64,000 bases of DNA from Ramlibacter agri (GCF_012927085.1 NZ_JABBFX010000005.1:62001-126000); one strand, 5' to 3'. Positions 8,692 through 17,507 are shown, counted from the first letter of the stretch. Numbers and translations: made by a program. Notes: generated by a model not told the origin, from the sequence alone.

Positions 8692-9444
8692 ATGCGCGCC
8701 ATGGACTACGCCCTTCCCGCCGCCGACGGCTACCACGTCGGCGTCTTCATCAAGACCACTTCGCCCCAGACCGTCGAACTGCTTGGCGGCACGGGCCTGG
8801 ATTTCGCCGTCATCGATGCGGAGCACGCGCCCTTCGACCGCACCTCGCTCGACCTCGCCATGCTGGCGGGCCGCGCGGCGCAGCTGCCGCTGTTCGTGCG
8901 CGTGCTGGAGCGCAATGCCTCGGGCCTGCTGTCCGTGCTGGACATGGGCGCGGCCGGCGTGCTGGTGCCGCACGTGGACACCGCGGAGCAGGCGCGCGAA
9001 GTCGTGGCGCACTGCCGCTATGTCGGCGGCGACCGCGGCTACTCCAGCTCGCCGCGCGCGGCCGGTTACGGCGCGCTGGGCATGAAGGAAGCCATTCGCC
9101 GTGGCGACCGCAACGTGGTGGTCGCGCAGATCGAAAGCGCGCAGGCGGTGGAAGAGGCTGCCAACATCGCGGCCGTCCCCGGCGTGGCGGGCCTCTTCAT
9201 CGGCCGGGCCGACCTGGCGCTCTCCATGGGCCTGGACAACGCGCAGGACGAGCGCGTGGGCGCCGCGACCGAACGCGTGATCCGCGTCTCGCTGGCCGCG
9301 GGCAAGGTGGTCGGCATGTTCGTCGGCAGCACGGCGGAGCGTGAAAAGTACCGCGCGCTGGGCGTGAGCTGGTTCGTGCAGGGCTCCGACCAGTCGCTGC
9401 TGCGCCAAGGCGCGCAGGCGATCGCGCGTCCGCGTCAGGCCTGA
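8692..9444 (+). CDS. HpcH/HpaI-family class II aldolase
   Basis: Metal-dependent aldolase of the HpaI (2,4-dihydroxyhept-2-enedioate aldolase) family, cleaving 2-keto-4-hydroxy acids to pyruvate or a related keto acid. It is 250 residues. Family features are FAVIDAEHAPFD, an arginine in LFVRVLERN, GAAGVLVPHVDTAEQA, and the metal-binding Glu and Asp in QIESAQAVEE and GLFIGRADLALSMG. The start is taken at 8692; an ATG three codons later is equally possible. It lies 30 bp after the LysR gene, so it may be cotranscribed. Its last 10 bp overlap the convergent IclR gene. The true substrate is unknown. Confidence 0.88.
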   Translation: MRAMDYALPAADGYHVGVFIKTTSPQTVELLGGTGLDFAVIDAEHAPFDRTSLDLAMLAGRAAQLPLFVRVLERNASGLLSVLDMGAAGVLVPHVDTAEQAREVVAHCRYVGGDRGYSSSPRAAGYGALGMKEAIRRGDRNVVVAQIESAQAVEEAANIAAVPGVAGLFIGRADLALSMGLDNAQDERVGAATERVIRVSLAAGKVVGMFVGSTAEREKYRALGVSWFVQGSDQSLLRQGAQAIARPRQA

Positions 9445-10226
9445 GCCTGCAAGTCCTGGAGGCGCGCGCTCACCTGCTGCGCGACCTCCTGCAAATCCGG
9501 CAGGAATTTTTCCACGGCCTGCTCCGGCTTCATCGTCGACGCGAAGAAGGTGAGGCCCAGCGAAGCCGCGACGCCATGGCGGTCGAACACCGGCACGGCC
9601 AGCGTGTTGGAGGCCGGGCCCGCCTGCGGGTCGCGGGTCGCGTAGCCGGCCTGGCGCACTTCCGAGAGGAGCGCCCGCAGGCTGGCCGCAGCACGCGCCG
9701 GCTGGTCCTCGGGTTCCGCCGAAGCCGCCAGCATTTCCAGCAGCGCGTCCTGCTGCTCCGGCGCGCAGAAGGCCAGGAAGGCCCGTCCCATCGCGCGACT
9801 GGCCAGGCTCAGCTTCATGTTGATCGTGGAGTGGCGCAGCGCCAGCGGCGACAACGGGATCGTGCTGTAGCGCACCACCATCACGCTGCCTTCGAGCACT
9901 GCCAGCGCCGTCGGCCAGCCCACTCGCACGGTCAGCGCGTCCATCAGCGGCGCGGCCGCCTCCACCACCATAGGCTCGCTGTGGTAGCCCGAGCTGAGCG
10001 TGCGCACGCCCGAGGTGAGGAAGTAGGCGCCGTGCTGCGGCGCGTGCCGCACGATGCCCAGCGACTCGAAGGTCCGCAGCATGCGCACGATGGTGGACTT
10101 CGGAAAGCGCGTATGCGCATGCAGCACGTCCACCGTGGACACGGGCTGCCGGTTCAAGGCCTGCAGCAGCTGGATGGCGCGGGCCACCGATCGCACGGGG
10201 GGAGAGGTCGTCACGCGCCGGATCAT
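9435..10226 (-). CDS. IclR-family transcriptional regulator
   Basis: 263 residues. The N-terminal winged helix (about residues 10-75) contains SVARAIQLLQALN and FPKSTIVRMLRTFESLGIV. The C-terminal GAF-like effector domain includes LSLASRAMGRAFLAF and GYATRDPQAGPASNTLAVPVFD. It is divergent from the seven-gene operon starting at 10340, with 113 bp between, and is the obvious candidate regulator of that operon. Its 3' end overlaps the aldolase gene tail to tail. Confidence 0.92.
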   Translation of the reverse strand: MIRRVTTSPPVRSVARAIQLLQALNRQPVSTVDVLHAHTRFPKSTIVRMLRTFESLGIVRHAPQHGAYFLTSGVRTLSSGYHSEPMVVEAAAPLMDALTVRVGWPTALAVLEGSVMVVRYSTIPLSPLALRHSTINMKLSLASRAMGRAFLAFCAPEQQDALLEMLAASAEPEDQPARAAASLRALLSEVRQAGYATRDPQAGPASNTLAVPVFDRHGVAASLGLTFFASTMKPEQAVEKFLPDLQEVAQQVSARLQDLQAQA

Positions 10227-10339
10227 AGCCAGCCCGCCGCGAAATTCCGCAGGCTGGAAAGCTGCAAATCATCGATGGCGCCCTGGCGGGGGCGCTCCTA
10301 CCATTCGCCCCACTGAACGCACAAGTGGAGACAAGACCC

Positions 10340-11326
10340 ATGGTCCACAAGAATCGCCGCCAGGCCGTGCGGGCCCTGGCCGGGGCCGCTGCCCTGGCCG
10401 TCCTTCCGTTGGCCCGCGCGCAGGCCAGCTGGCCGCGCGGTCCGGTGAAGCTGGTCGTGCCTTTTCCCGCCGGCGGCTCCACCGATGCCTTTGCCCGCCT
10501 GCTGGCGCGCAAGCTGTCCGATTCGCTGGGCCAGCCCTTCGTCGTCGACAACAAGCCGGGTGCCAACGGCAACATCGGCGCCGGCTTCGTGGCCTCGGCG
10601 CCCGCGGACGGCAATACGCTGATGCTGTCCACCACCGGCCCGCTGTCGGTCAACAAGCTGCTCTATAAGAGCACGCCGTTCGACCCGCAGAAGGACTTCA
10701 CGCCCATCGCGCTGCTGGCCGACGTGCCGCTGCTGGTGGCCTGCCATCCTTCGCTGCCAGTGAAGGACCTGAAGGAGCTGATCGCCTACTTGAAGGCCAA
10801 CCCGCACCAGGTGTCCTATTCCACCGGGGGCAACGGCTCCATGGGCCACCTGTCGGCGGAGCTGCTGCAGCGCGCCACCGGCACCTCCATGATCCACGTG
10901 CCTTACAAGGGCTCGGCCGGCGCCTTGACCGACCTGGTCGCCGGCGTGGTGAAGCTCAGCTTCGACCTGGTGCCCACTTACCTGGAACAGATCAACGCCG
11001 GCAAGGTCCGTGCGATCGCCGTGCTGGGCCCGCAGCGCACCCCCAGCCTGCCGGGCGTGCCCACCTTGCAGGAATCGGGCTACAAGGCGGTCGCGGTCGG
11101 CTGGTACGGCCTGGTCGGTCCCAAGGGCCTGCCGCCGGCGGTCGTCGCCAGCGTCAACAAGGTCGCCAACGAGTTCCTGGCCAGCACCGAAGGCCGCGCC
11201 CAGCTGCAGACCTTCGGCATGGGGCCCATCGGCGGCAAGCCCGAGGCGCTGAGCGCTTTCGTACAGTCCGAGATGGACAAGTGGCGGCCCATCGTCGAAC
11301 CGCTCGCGTCCACCATCATGCAGTGA
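10340..11326 (+). CDS. Bug-family periplasmic solute receptor
   Basis: 328 residues from the ATG at 10340, which has GGAGACAAG at 10327-10335 as ribosome-binding region; an in-frame GTG at 10325 overlaps that site and is less likely. The signal peptide has an NRR pair and ends near LARAQA. Family blocks are LVVPFPAGGSTDAFARL, VDNKPGANGNIGAGF, YSTGGNGSMGHLSAEL and VPYKGSAGALTDLVAG. It is the first gene of a tightly packed operon with two amidohydrolases and a flavin reductase, so it probably captures the substrate those enzymes process. No TctA/TctB membrane partner is encoded in the window. Confidence 0.93.
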   Translation: MVHKNRRQAVRALAGAAALAVLPLARAQASWPRGPVKLVVPFPAGGSTDAFARLLARKLSDSLGQPFVVDNKPGANGNIGAGFVASAPADGNTLMLSTTGPLSVNKLLYKSTPFDPQKDFTPIALLADVPLLVACHPSLPVKDLKELIAYLKANPHQVSYSTGGNGSMGHLSAELLQRATGTSMIHVPYKGSAGALTDLVAGVVKLSFDLVPTYLEQINAGKVRAIAVLGPQRTPSLPGVPTLQESGYKAVAVGWYGLVGPKGLPPAVVASVNKVANEFLASTEGRAQLQTFGMGPIGGKPEALSAFVQSEMDKWRPIVEPLASTIMQ

Positions 11327-11331
11327 GTTCG

Positions 11332-12144
11332 ATGCCCCTGCTGCCCACCCACGTCGACGCACCGGTCGTCGACTGCCACGCGCACGTGTGGAACCAGGAC
11401 ATGCCGCTGGCCGCCACGGCCTGGCACCGCCCACCGGGCGAGGCCACCATCGAGCAGTACGTCGCCACGCTGGACGCGCACGGCGTCACGTTCGCTGTGC
11501 TCGCCGCGGCCAGCATCCACGGCACCTACAACGACTACATGATCGAGGCCTGCCGCCGGCACAAGCGCCTGCGCACCACGGTCATCCTGAAGCCCGACGC
11601 GCCGCTGCGGCAGATGAAGGAGCTGGCCGCCAACGGCGCCGTCGGCGTGCGCCTGCAACTGCGCAACGTGAAGGACGTGCCCGACCTCACCAGCCCCGAG
11701 TACCGCCAGTTCCTGGGCCGCATCGCCGACCTCGGCTGGCACGTGCACCTGCACGACGACAGCTTCCGCCTGCCCAACTACCTGGACGCGCTGGAAGCGT
11801 CCGGCGTGAACCTGGTGGTGGACCACTTCGGCCGTCCCGACCGCGGCATCGACGAACCGGGCTTCCAGCGCGTGCTGCGCTCGGTCGAAAAAGGCCGCAC
11901 CTGGGTGAAGCTGTCCGCATCGTTTCGCCTGCCTTCGGAGGACCTGCGCGTGCAGGCGGCCAACACGCTGCTGCAGCATGCTGGCCCCGAGCGCCTGCTG
12001 TGGGGCAGCGACTGGCCCTTTGCCGCTTTCGAGACGACCATGGACTACGGCCAGGCCGTCGCCAGTCTGCAGCGCCTTGTGCCGGACCCGGTGGCGCGCC
12101 GCCGCATCGGTTGCGAAACGCCTCTCAAGCTTTACTTCACCTGA
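11332..12144 (+). CDS. Amidohydrolase-2 family hydrolase (PDC-hydrolase-like)
   Basis: 270-residue TIM-barrel metal-dependent hydrolase of the amidohydrolase-2 family, which includes 2-pyrone-4,6-dicarboxylate lactonase and related lactonases or decarboxylases. The metal or active-site motif VVDCHAHVW lies at about residues 12-20. Further blocks are VHLHDDS, NLVVDHFGRP and the C-terminal RLLWGSDWPF, all diagnostic. Bug is 5 bp upstream and an NTF2-like gene 5 bp downstream, implying translational coupling. A second member of the family (14093) sits in the same operon. Lactone hydrolysis of a ring-derived product is inferred. Confidence 0.88.
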   Translation: MPLLPTHVDAPVVDCHAHVWNQDMPLAATAWHRPPGEATIEQYVATLDAHGVTFAVLAAASIHGTYNDYMIEACRRHKRLRTTVILKPDAPLRQMKELAANGAVGVRLQLRNVKDVPDLTSPEYRQFLGRIADLGWHVHLHDDSFRLPNYLDALEASGVNLVVDHFGRPDRGIDEPGFQRVLRSVEKGRTWVKLSASFRLPSEDLRVQAANTLLQHAGPERLLWGSDWPFAAFETTMDYGQAVASLQRLVPDPVARRRIGCETPLKLYFT

Positions 12145-12149
12145 GGACC

Positions 12150-12590
12150 ATGGACAAGCAGCAAAGCCTCGCCCTGCGCCAGGAACTGGAATACCTGGCC
12201 ATCGATTTCTGGCACGAGGTCGACCACCACGGCGGCCGCGACGCGGCGCGCTTCTACGTCGACGACTGCATCTTCGAGACGAGCATCCGCGAATACCGCG
12301 GCCGCCAGGCCATCCACGATTTCTACAACCGCCGGCAGGCGCGCGGCGCGCGCGTGTCGCTGCACGTGGTGAACAACTTCCGCATCGAACACCTGGCCGA
12401 AGACCGCGTGCGCTGCGAATATGTCATGAGCCTGTTCGCCGCCGACGGCGAGCCGGTGCTGCCTTCGCGCCCGCCCATCATGGTCGCCATCGCCGACGAA
12501 GTGGTGCGGCAGCAGGCGGACGGCTCCTGGCTCTACGAATCGCGCCGGCTCAAGCCGCTGTTCCGCGACGACACACCGACCACCGGCTGA
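12150..12590 (+). CDS. NTF2-like (SnoaL-type) protein
   Basis: 146 residues with the alpha+beta cone pattern of the NTF2-like superfamily: helical start (LRQELEYLAIDFWHEVDHH), then YVDDCIFETSIREYRGRQAI, HDFYNRRQARG, and a C-terminal strand WLYESRRLKPLF. Members act as small isomerases, hydrolases or dioxygenase beta subunits; no catalytic class can be assigned here. It is spaced 5 bp from both neighbours (amidohydrolase and flavin reductase), so it very probably works in the same pathway. No dioxygenase alpha subunit is present. Confidence 0.8.
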   Translation: MDKQQSLALRQELEYLAIDFWHEVDHHGGRDAARFYVDDCIFETSIREYRGRQAIHDFYNRRQARGARVSLHVVNNFRIEHLAEDRVRCEYVMSLFAADGEPVLPSRPPIMVAIADEVVRQQADGSWLYESRRLKPLFRDDTPTTG

Positions 12591-12595
12591 AAAGA

Positions 12596-13222
12596 ATGTA
12601 CGTCGATCCCATCAAGACGCCGGGCTTCCGGCGCACCATCTTCAACGCCATCGTCGCGCCCCGGCCTATCGGCTGGATCAGCTCGATCGGCGCCGACGGC
12701 AAGCCCAACCTGGCGCCGTTCTCGCAGTTCAACCTGGTCTCCACCTCGCCGCCGGTGGTGATGTTCGCCTGCAACCAGCCCGCGGACCGGCAGGAGAAGG
12801 ACACCATCGTCAACGTGCGCGAGACGGGCGAGTTCGTGGTGAACCTTGTCTCCTGGGACCTGCGCGAGCAGATGAACATCACCTCCACGCCCAGCCCGCG
12901 CGGCGTCGACGAGTTCGAGCTCGCCGGCCTGGCCAAGGCGGAGTGCCTGCAGGTGAAGGCGCCACGCGTGGCGGCCTCGCCTGCCAACCTGGAATGCCGC
13001 GTGCTGCAGATCATCGAGATCGCGCCGGAATTCCCGGGCGAGACGCCCAGCACCGTGGTGTTCGGCCGCGTGCTGGGGCTGCACCTGCGCGACGACTGCA
13101 TCGACGCCGATGGCCGCTTCGACACCGTCAAGGCGCAGCCTACCACGCGCCTGGGCGGCAACCAGTACGCCGGCATCGGCCCCGTGGTCGAAATGGCTTC
13201 CCCCTTCGCCCGCCGCACCTGA
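12596..13222 (+). CDS. Flavin reductase-like FMN-binding protein
   Basis: 208 residues, flavin reductase (DIM6/NTAB-type) domain family. Characteristic segments are the N-terminal RRTIFNAIVAPRPIGWISS, then NLAPFSQFNLVSTSPPVVMF, KDTIVNVRETGEFVVNLV and VVFGRVLGLHL. Such proteins supply reduced FMN to a partner oxygenase or use FMN themselves. No two-component monooxygenase oxygenase subunit is encoded nearby, so either it acts alone or its partner is elsewhere. It starts 5 bp after the NTF2-like gene. Confidence 0.85.
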   Translation: MYVDPIKTPGFRRTIFNAIVAPRPIGWISSIGADGKPNLAPFSQFNLVSTSPPVVMFACNQPADRQEKDTIVNVRETGEFVVNLVSWDLREQMNITSTPSPRGVDEFELAGLAKAECLQVKAPRVAASPANLECRVLQIIEIAPEFPGETPSTVVFGRVLGLHLRDDCIDADGRFDTVKAQPTTRLGGNQYAGIGPVVEMASPFARRT

Positions 13223-13256
13223 GCGGGCCCGGCCCCAACGTTCCAAGAGGATCCCC

Positions 13257-14096
13257 ATGGCTCAATCTCCCGAACCCCTGCGCGAGCGCGGCTTCGCCGA
13301 CTTCTCCTCGCTGCCGGCCGAAACGCAGGGCCAGCAGCGCCGCTGGCTGATGCGCGCGCAGAACTTCACTTGCGAATGGTTCGAGTGCGCTGCCGGCGAC
13401 GCGGGCTTCGCCTTCGAGAGTGAATTCGAAACGCTGCTGCTCGCAGCCAGCGGTGCCCTGCGCATGGCAGGCACCACCGTGCCCGCCGATGCCTTCGCCA
13501 TCGTGCCCGCCGGCCGCCACGTCGTGCAAGGCGATGCGGGCGCCATCGGCCTGCTGATCGCGTCGCAGCGCGCCGACACCGCTGGCCGTCGCATCCTCAA
13601 CGCGGACAGCTACGCGCAGCCTGACGCGCGTATCTCGCCCACCGGCCGGCCCTTCAAGCGCAAGCAGGCGCTGGCCAAGCCGCAGGTGCTGCCCATTTCC
13701 GAAGTGATGGCCTCGCCGGACAAGCCGCGCCTGAAGATGCTGCAGACCGAGACGCTCAGCATCAACATCGTCGACTACAGCGGCCCGCGCGACCGCACGG
13801 CGCTCAGCCCGCACAGCCACAAGGACTTCGAGCAGGCATCGTTCGCCGTGCACGGCAACTTCGTGCACCACCTGCGCACGCCCTGGGGCAGCAACGCCGA
13901 CCAGTGGCGCGAGGACGAGCACGTGCAGGCGCCGTCGCCTTCGATGGTGGTCGTGCCGGTGGAAGTGATCCACACGACCGAAGGCAGGGGCGAAGGCCGC
14001 CACCTGCTGCTGGATGTGTTCTCGCCGCCGCGCTTCGATTTCATCGCCAATGGCTGGGTGTTCAACGCCGGCGACTACGAGAAGGTGGCGGCATGA
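13257..14096 (+). CDS. Bicupin-like protein
   Basis: 279 residues with two cupin-like halves. The first (about residues 30-105) has lost an obvious metal-binding His pattern. The second (about 175-265) carries LSPHSHKDFEQASFAVHG and a later VPVEVIHTTEG, which could provide a 2-3 His/Glu metal site. The start ATG follows AAGAGG. The stop codon overlaps the next start (ATGA), so it is coupled to the second amidohydrolase. The reaction is unknown; a ring-cleavage or isomerase role is possible given the pathway context. Confidence 0.7.
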   Translation: MAQSPEPLRERGFADFSSLPAETQGQQRRWLMRAQNFTCEWFECAAGDAGFAFESEFETLLLAASGALRMAGTTVPADAFAIVPAGRHVVQGDAGAIGLLIASQRADTAGRRILNADSYAQPDARISPTGRPFKRKQALAKPQVLPISEVMASPDKPRLKMLQTETLSINIVDYSGPRDRTALSPHSHKDFEQASFAVHGNFVHHLRTPWGSNADQWREDEHVQAPSPSMVVVPVEVIHTTEGRGEGRHLLLDVFSPPRFDFIANGWVFNAGDYEKVAA

Positions 14097-14914
14097 CCAT
14101 CCGCGTCGACGCGCACGCGCACGTCTACGACCTGCAGAAGTACCCGTTCAGCGAGACCAGCGGCTTCCACCTGCAGGACAACGAAGTCGGCACGGCGGAA
14201 CAGTTTGCCGCGGTGCTGGATGCGCAAGGTTTCACCCACGGCTTGCTGATCAACCCACTGGGTGGCTACGGCACCGACAACAGCTGCCTGCTGGACGTGC
14301 TGGCGCGCTTCCAGGGCCGCTTCAAGGGCGTGGCCGTGGTGGCGCACGGCACGCCGGAGGCGGAGTTCGACCGCATGGCGCAAGCCGGCGTCATCGGCCT
14401 GCGCTTCAACCTCAGCTTCGATGCCAGCCCCACGCCTTTTGCCGAAGGCGCGCAGCGCACCTTGCAACTGGCGCGCGAGCGCGGCTGGTTCGCCCAGGTG
14501 CACTACCACCACGGCGCCAAGTTCATCGAGGCGCTGCCGGTGCTGCGCAATTGCGGCATGCCCATCGTGGTGGACCACTGCGGCCGCCCCGTCGCCTCGG
14601 AAGGCCTGGACCAGCCCGGCTTCCGCGCGCTGCTGGAACTGGGCCGCGAAGGCAATGCCTGGGTCAAGCTCTCGGGCGCCTTCCGCTTCGGCGGTCCCTT
14701 CCCCTATTACGACGCCGACCCCTACGTGCACGCGCTGGTCGACGCCTTCGGCATCGACCGCTGCGTGTGGGGTTCGGACTGGCCCTTCCTGCGCGCCTCG
14801 CACCGCGTGGACCACGCGAGCCTGCTGGTGGCGCTGGAGCGCTGGCTGCCCGATGCGGCGGACCGCCAGAAGGTGCTGGGCGACAACCCCGCGCGCCTGC
14901 TCGGACTCGTTTGA
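14093..14914 (+). CDS. Amidohydrolase-2 family hydrolase, second copy
   Basis: 273-residue member of the same family as the gene at 11332 but clearly diverged. The metal-site start is RVDAHAHVYD, then HYHHGAKFIEALP, IVVDHCGRP and CVWGSDWPFLRAS. It overlaps the bicupin gene by 4 bp and ends 17 bp before a Bug receptor. Two such hydrolases in one operon suggest consecutive lactone or amide openings, or two parallel substrates. Confidence 0.88.
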   Translation: MTIRVDAHAHVYDLQKYPFSETSGFHLQDNEVGTAEQFAAVLDAQGFTHGLLINPLGGYGTDNSCLLDVLARFQGRFKGVAVVAHGTPEAEFDRMAQAGVIGLRFNLSFDASPTPFAEGAQRTLQLARERGWFAQVHYHHGAKFIEALPVLRNCGMPIVVDHCGRPVASEGLDQPGFRALLELGREGNAWVKLSGAFRFGGPFPYYDADPYVHALVDAFGIDRCVWGSDWPFLRASHRVDHASLLVALERWLPDAADRQKVLGDNPARLLGLV

Positions 14915-14931
14915 AGAAACCCGGAGACAAG

Positions 14932-15891
14932 ATGCAAAGACGTAACTTCCTCGCCGCCGGCGCGCTGCTGCCCGCTGCTTCCGCCTGGCTGCCCGCGCGC
15001 GCAGCCGACTGGCCCGCCAAGCCGATCCAGGTGATCGTGCCTTACGCCGCCGGTGGCGCCGACAACTACATCCGGCCGCTGCAGCCGGCGCTGGACAAGA
15101 AGCACGGCATCACCCTGGTGATCGAGAGCCTGGGTGGCGCCGGCGGCACCATCGGCTCGGGCAAGGTGAAGCGCGCGGCCGCCGACGGCTACACGCTGCT
15201 GTTCTGCGGCTCCGGCGCGCTGACCATCGCGCCGCGCCTGCAGGAAAGCGGCGCGCCGGGGCCGGCGGAGTTCACGCCCATCATGAACCTCACGACCATT
15301 CCCTACGTGGTCGCGGTGCGCAAGGACTCGCCGATCAAGACCGGCAAGGAGTTCCTGGACTTCATCAAGAAGAACCCGGGCAAGCTCAATTACGGCACGC
15401 CGGGCACCGGCAGCGCGCCGCACCTGGGCATGGAGGCGCTGGCGAAGGAGCTGGGCACCAGCATGACGCACGTGCCTTTCGCCGGCATCTCGGCGGCCGT
15501 GCAGTCGCTGCTGGGCGGCCACATCGACGCCGTGCTGGGCGCGCCCAGCAACGTGCTGCCGCAGGTGAAGGCCGGCGAGCTGCGCGGCCTGGCCGTCACC
15601 TCGAAGAAGCGCTTCCCCTTCGCGCCGGACCTGCCGACGATGGCGGAACTGGGCGCGGACGTCGACGTGGTGACCCATTTCGGCTTCCTCGGCCCCAAGG
15701 GGCTGCCCGCGCCGGTCGTGCAGAAGCTGGCAGCGGCGATCCGCGATGCGGCTGCCGACCCGGCTTATGTCACCGCCATGCAGAACCAGCAGACGCCGAT
15801 CGACCTGCTGTCCGGCGAGGAGCTGGCCAAGGCCCTGGCTCAGGAAGAGTCGCGCTTCGCGCCGGTGATCGAGCCGCTGCGCAAGAAGTAG
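14932..15891 (+). CDS. Bug-family periplasmic solute receptor
   Basis: 319 residues. The signal peptide has a twin-arginine-like MQRRNFLAAG and a cut near ARAAD. Family blocks are VIVPYAAGGADNYIRP, ESLGGAGGTIGSGK, LNYGTPGTGSAPHLGM and VPFAGISAAVQSLLGGH. The GGAGACAAG sequence directly before the ATG matches that of the operon's first Bug gene. It is the last gene of the seven-gene operon, which thus begins and ends with a receptor. The final 52 bp overlap a convergent gene on the minus strand. Confidence 0.92.
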   Translation: MQRRNFLAAGALLPAASAWLPARAADWPAKPIQVIVPYAAGGADNYIRPLQPALDKKHGITLVIESLGGAGGTIGSGKVKRAAADGYTLLFCGSGALTIAPRLQESGAPGPAEFTPIMNLTTIPYVVAVRKDSPIKTGKEFLDFIKKNPGKLNYGTPGTGSAPHLGMEALAKELGTSMTHVPFAGISAAVQSLLGGHIDAVLGAPSNVLPQVKAGELRGLAVTSKKRFPFAPDLPTMAELGADVDVVTHFGFLGPKGLPAPVVQKLAAAIRDAAADPAYVTAMQNQQTPIDLLSGEELAKALAQEESRFAPVIEPLRKK

Positions 15892-16445
15892 GACCAGGAA
15901 GCGGCTGCGCGCGGCGCCGGAACGGCTACCGCGCGCAAGCCCAGGCCATGCCGCACCAGGTCGAAGGGCCGCGGCAGCCCGAGCAGCGCGCACAGTTGTT
16001 CCCGGGCGGCCAGCACTGCGTTGGCCTCGGCCACCGAATGCGGCGAGATCGGCCGCGAGAGCGCATCGCGCAGGTCTTCCTTCAGGTTCAGCGCGCGGGT
16101 GAAAGTCGTGATGGCCGCGCCCGCCTCCTCCAGCTGCGCGCGCATCTCCTTCTCGTATTCCGGCGGCGTCAGCAGCAGGATCTTCGTCAGCCAGCGGTCG
16201 TCCACCGAGATGGCGTTCGTGTTCTTCTGGCTCAGGAACTGCTGCTCGCGCAGTGGCAACAGCCGCACCGAAGTGAAGCTCAGGCTGGGTGGCACCAGCG
16301 TGTCGATCACTCGCACCGTCTTCCAGTGGCCGAACCGCTGTTCGGCCGGCACGAAGGGGCCGAGGCCCGCGAGCAGCGACGCGATGGCGGCCCGGTCGAT
16401 CACGCCGGCGGCTTGCCGGCTGGCACTTGCGCTGAAAAGAGGCAT
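15840..16445 (-). CDS. Unrecognised protein, third gene of a minus-strand trio
   Basis: 201 residues, no family recognised. The protein is soluble-looking, with no signal peptide or clear membrane span. It has a mixed beta N-terminal half (HWKTVRVIDTLVPPSLSFTS) and a helical middle (PPEYEKEMRAQLEEAGAAIT, EANAVLAAREQLCALLGLPR). It begins 23 bp after the paralogue gene at 16469-17089 and so is probably in the same operon. Its last 52 bp run antisense to the end of the Bug gene, which is unusual, but the amino-acid composition in this frame looks genuinely coding upstream of that overlap. Confidence 0.6.
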   Translation of the reverse strand: MPLFSASASRQAAGVIDRAAIASLLAGLGPFVPAEQRFGHWKTVRVIDTLVPPSLSFTSVRLLPLREQQFLSQKNTNAISVDDRWLTKILLLTPPEYEKEMRAQLEEAGAAITTFTRALNLKEDLRDALSRPISPHSVAEANAVLAAREQLCALLGLPRPFDLVRHGLGLRAVAVPAPRAAASWSYFLRSGSITGAKRDSS

Positions 16446-16468
16446 CGCTGCGAACCGCGCCTGACTGG

Positions 16469-17089
16469 CTACAGGCCTCCGGGGCTCGTGGCCGCGAAGG
16501 CGCCGTCGCCACCGACCTGGCGGCGCAGGTCGTCGTCGCGCAGGGCCAGCAGCCGCTCCAGGTCCGCGCGCGCGTCCTCGCTCTTGCGCTGGATCACGAC
16601 CGGGCCTTCGATGACGTCCGCGCCGGGGCGCGTTTCGCGTGCCGCTTTCGATGGCTGGGCGCGTTCCGGCGGCGGGGCGGTCCAGGTCGAAGGATGCGGC
16701 AGGGGCTCGCGGCCGACGTGGTCAGCGAAGGCGAAGCTCCAGGAAAAGCCGGAAAACCAGGTGTCGGCGCTCGGGTCGAGCGCCCTCAGCCGCGCGAGCA
16801 GGTCGCGCTCGAGGGCCACAGCGTGCAGCGGCAGCCGCGGGTCGGCGTGCCGCAGCACCAGGCGCATGTGCAGGCCGGTTTGCTGGCCCTGCCGGGCCGC
16901 GCGCAGGACTTCCGCCGTCAGCCACGCGGCCGGGATGCCGTTGCGGAACAGCGAGTCGCGCAGCACCAGGCGCAGCAGGTCCTTGCGTGAACCCCGGCTC
17001 GTGCTGCTTTCCGGGCCCGCGGACGTCGGGGACTCGGATGCCTTGCTGGCCGGCGTGCCGCTGCGCCGGAAAAATGCGAGAAGACCCAT
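16469..17089 (-). CDS. Unrecognised protein, paralogue A of the gene at 20946-21551
   Basis: 206 residues from the ATG at 17089; longer frames start inside the upstream gene. The N-terminus is short and basic. The core then runs LLRLVLRDSLFRNGIP, a GLHMRLVLRHADPRLPLHAV segment and WFSGFSWSF. A low-complexity Pro-rich linker follows, and a conserved tail GADVIEGPVVIQ...DARADLERLLA.RD. The protein at 20946-21551 aligns almost without gaps and shares more than half the core by eye. The family is not known to me. It lies 5 bp after the 124-residue gene and 23 bp before the 201-residue gene. Confidence 0.7.
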   Translation of the reverse strand: MGLLAFFRRSGTPASKASESPTSAGPESSTSRGSRKDLLRLVLRDSLFRNGIPAAWLTAEVLRAARQGQQTGLHMRLVLRHADPRLPLHAVALERDLLARLRALDPSADTWFSGFSWSFAFADHVGREPLPHPSTWTAPPPERAQPSKAARETRPGADVIEGPVVIQRKSEDARADLERLLALRDDDLRRQVGGDGAFAATSPGGL

Positions 17090-17094
17090 GTATT

Positions 17095-17469
17095 TCAGGC
17101 GAGCTTCATCACCTGGGTCTGCAGTGCGGGGTCGACCGCCGCGCCGCCGGCGGCCGCCGGCCGCTGGCGCGACTTGAACCACAGGAAGCTTTCGGCCTGG
17201 TCCGGGCCGAAACTCGCCGCCGGCTCGCCGAGCCAGTAGGCGCTGCCGGACGCGGTGAAAGCAACGGGCGACTTCCGCGCCCCCATGAAGCGGATCTGGA
17301 CCACCGGCGAGGTGATGATGGTCTTGCCATCCGGTTCGCCGGGACGGTTGTGAGCCGCGCCCACGATCCGGTCGTGGCCGACGACGGACCAGCCGTTGAT
17401 GAAGGGGTGGCGGATGCCCGTGGAATTCGGGGCGGCGGCGACGCGCTCGGCGTCCTCGGTGCAGATCAT
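17095..17469 (-). CDS. Unrecognised small protein, first gene of the trio
   Basis: 124 residues from the ATG at 17469. A start at 17550 would add 27 residues but would run through the paired dyads at 17508-17535, so the shorter form is preferred. Predicted beta-rich: GWSVVGHDRIVGAA, KTIITSPVVQIRFMG, VAFTASGSAYWLG, ESFLWFKSRQR. No signal peptide, no recognised domain. It is followed after 5 bp by paralogue A, implying translational coupling, and is divergent from the sensor-kinase gene. Confidence 0.6.
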   Translation of the reverse strand: MICTEDAERVAAAPNSTGIRHPFINGWSVVGHDRIVGAAHNRPGEPDGKTIITSPVVQIRFMGARKSPVAFTASGSAYWLGEPAASFGPDQAESFLWFKSRQRPAAAGGAAVDPALQTQVMKLA

Positions 17470-17507
17470 GGGAAGTACAGCCGTTCTTGTTGTTGGATAT
17501 GCAGGTG

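Noticed and set aside
7717..10656. 979-residue open frame on the minus strand across the LysR, aldolase and IclR genes
   Set aside because: It crosses three convincing genes in an antisense frame; composition is Arg/Ala/Gly-rich with no domain.
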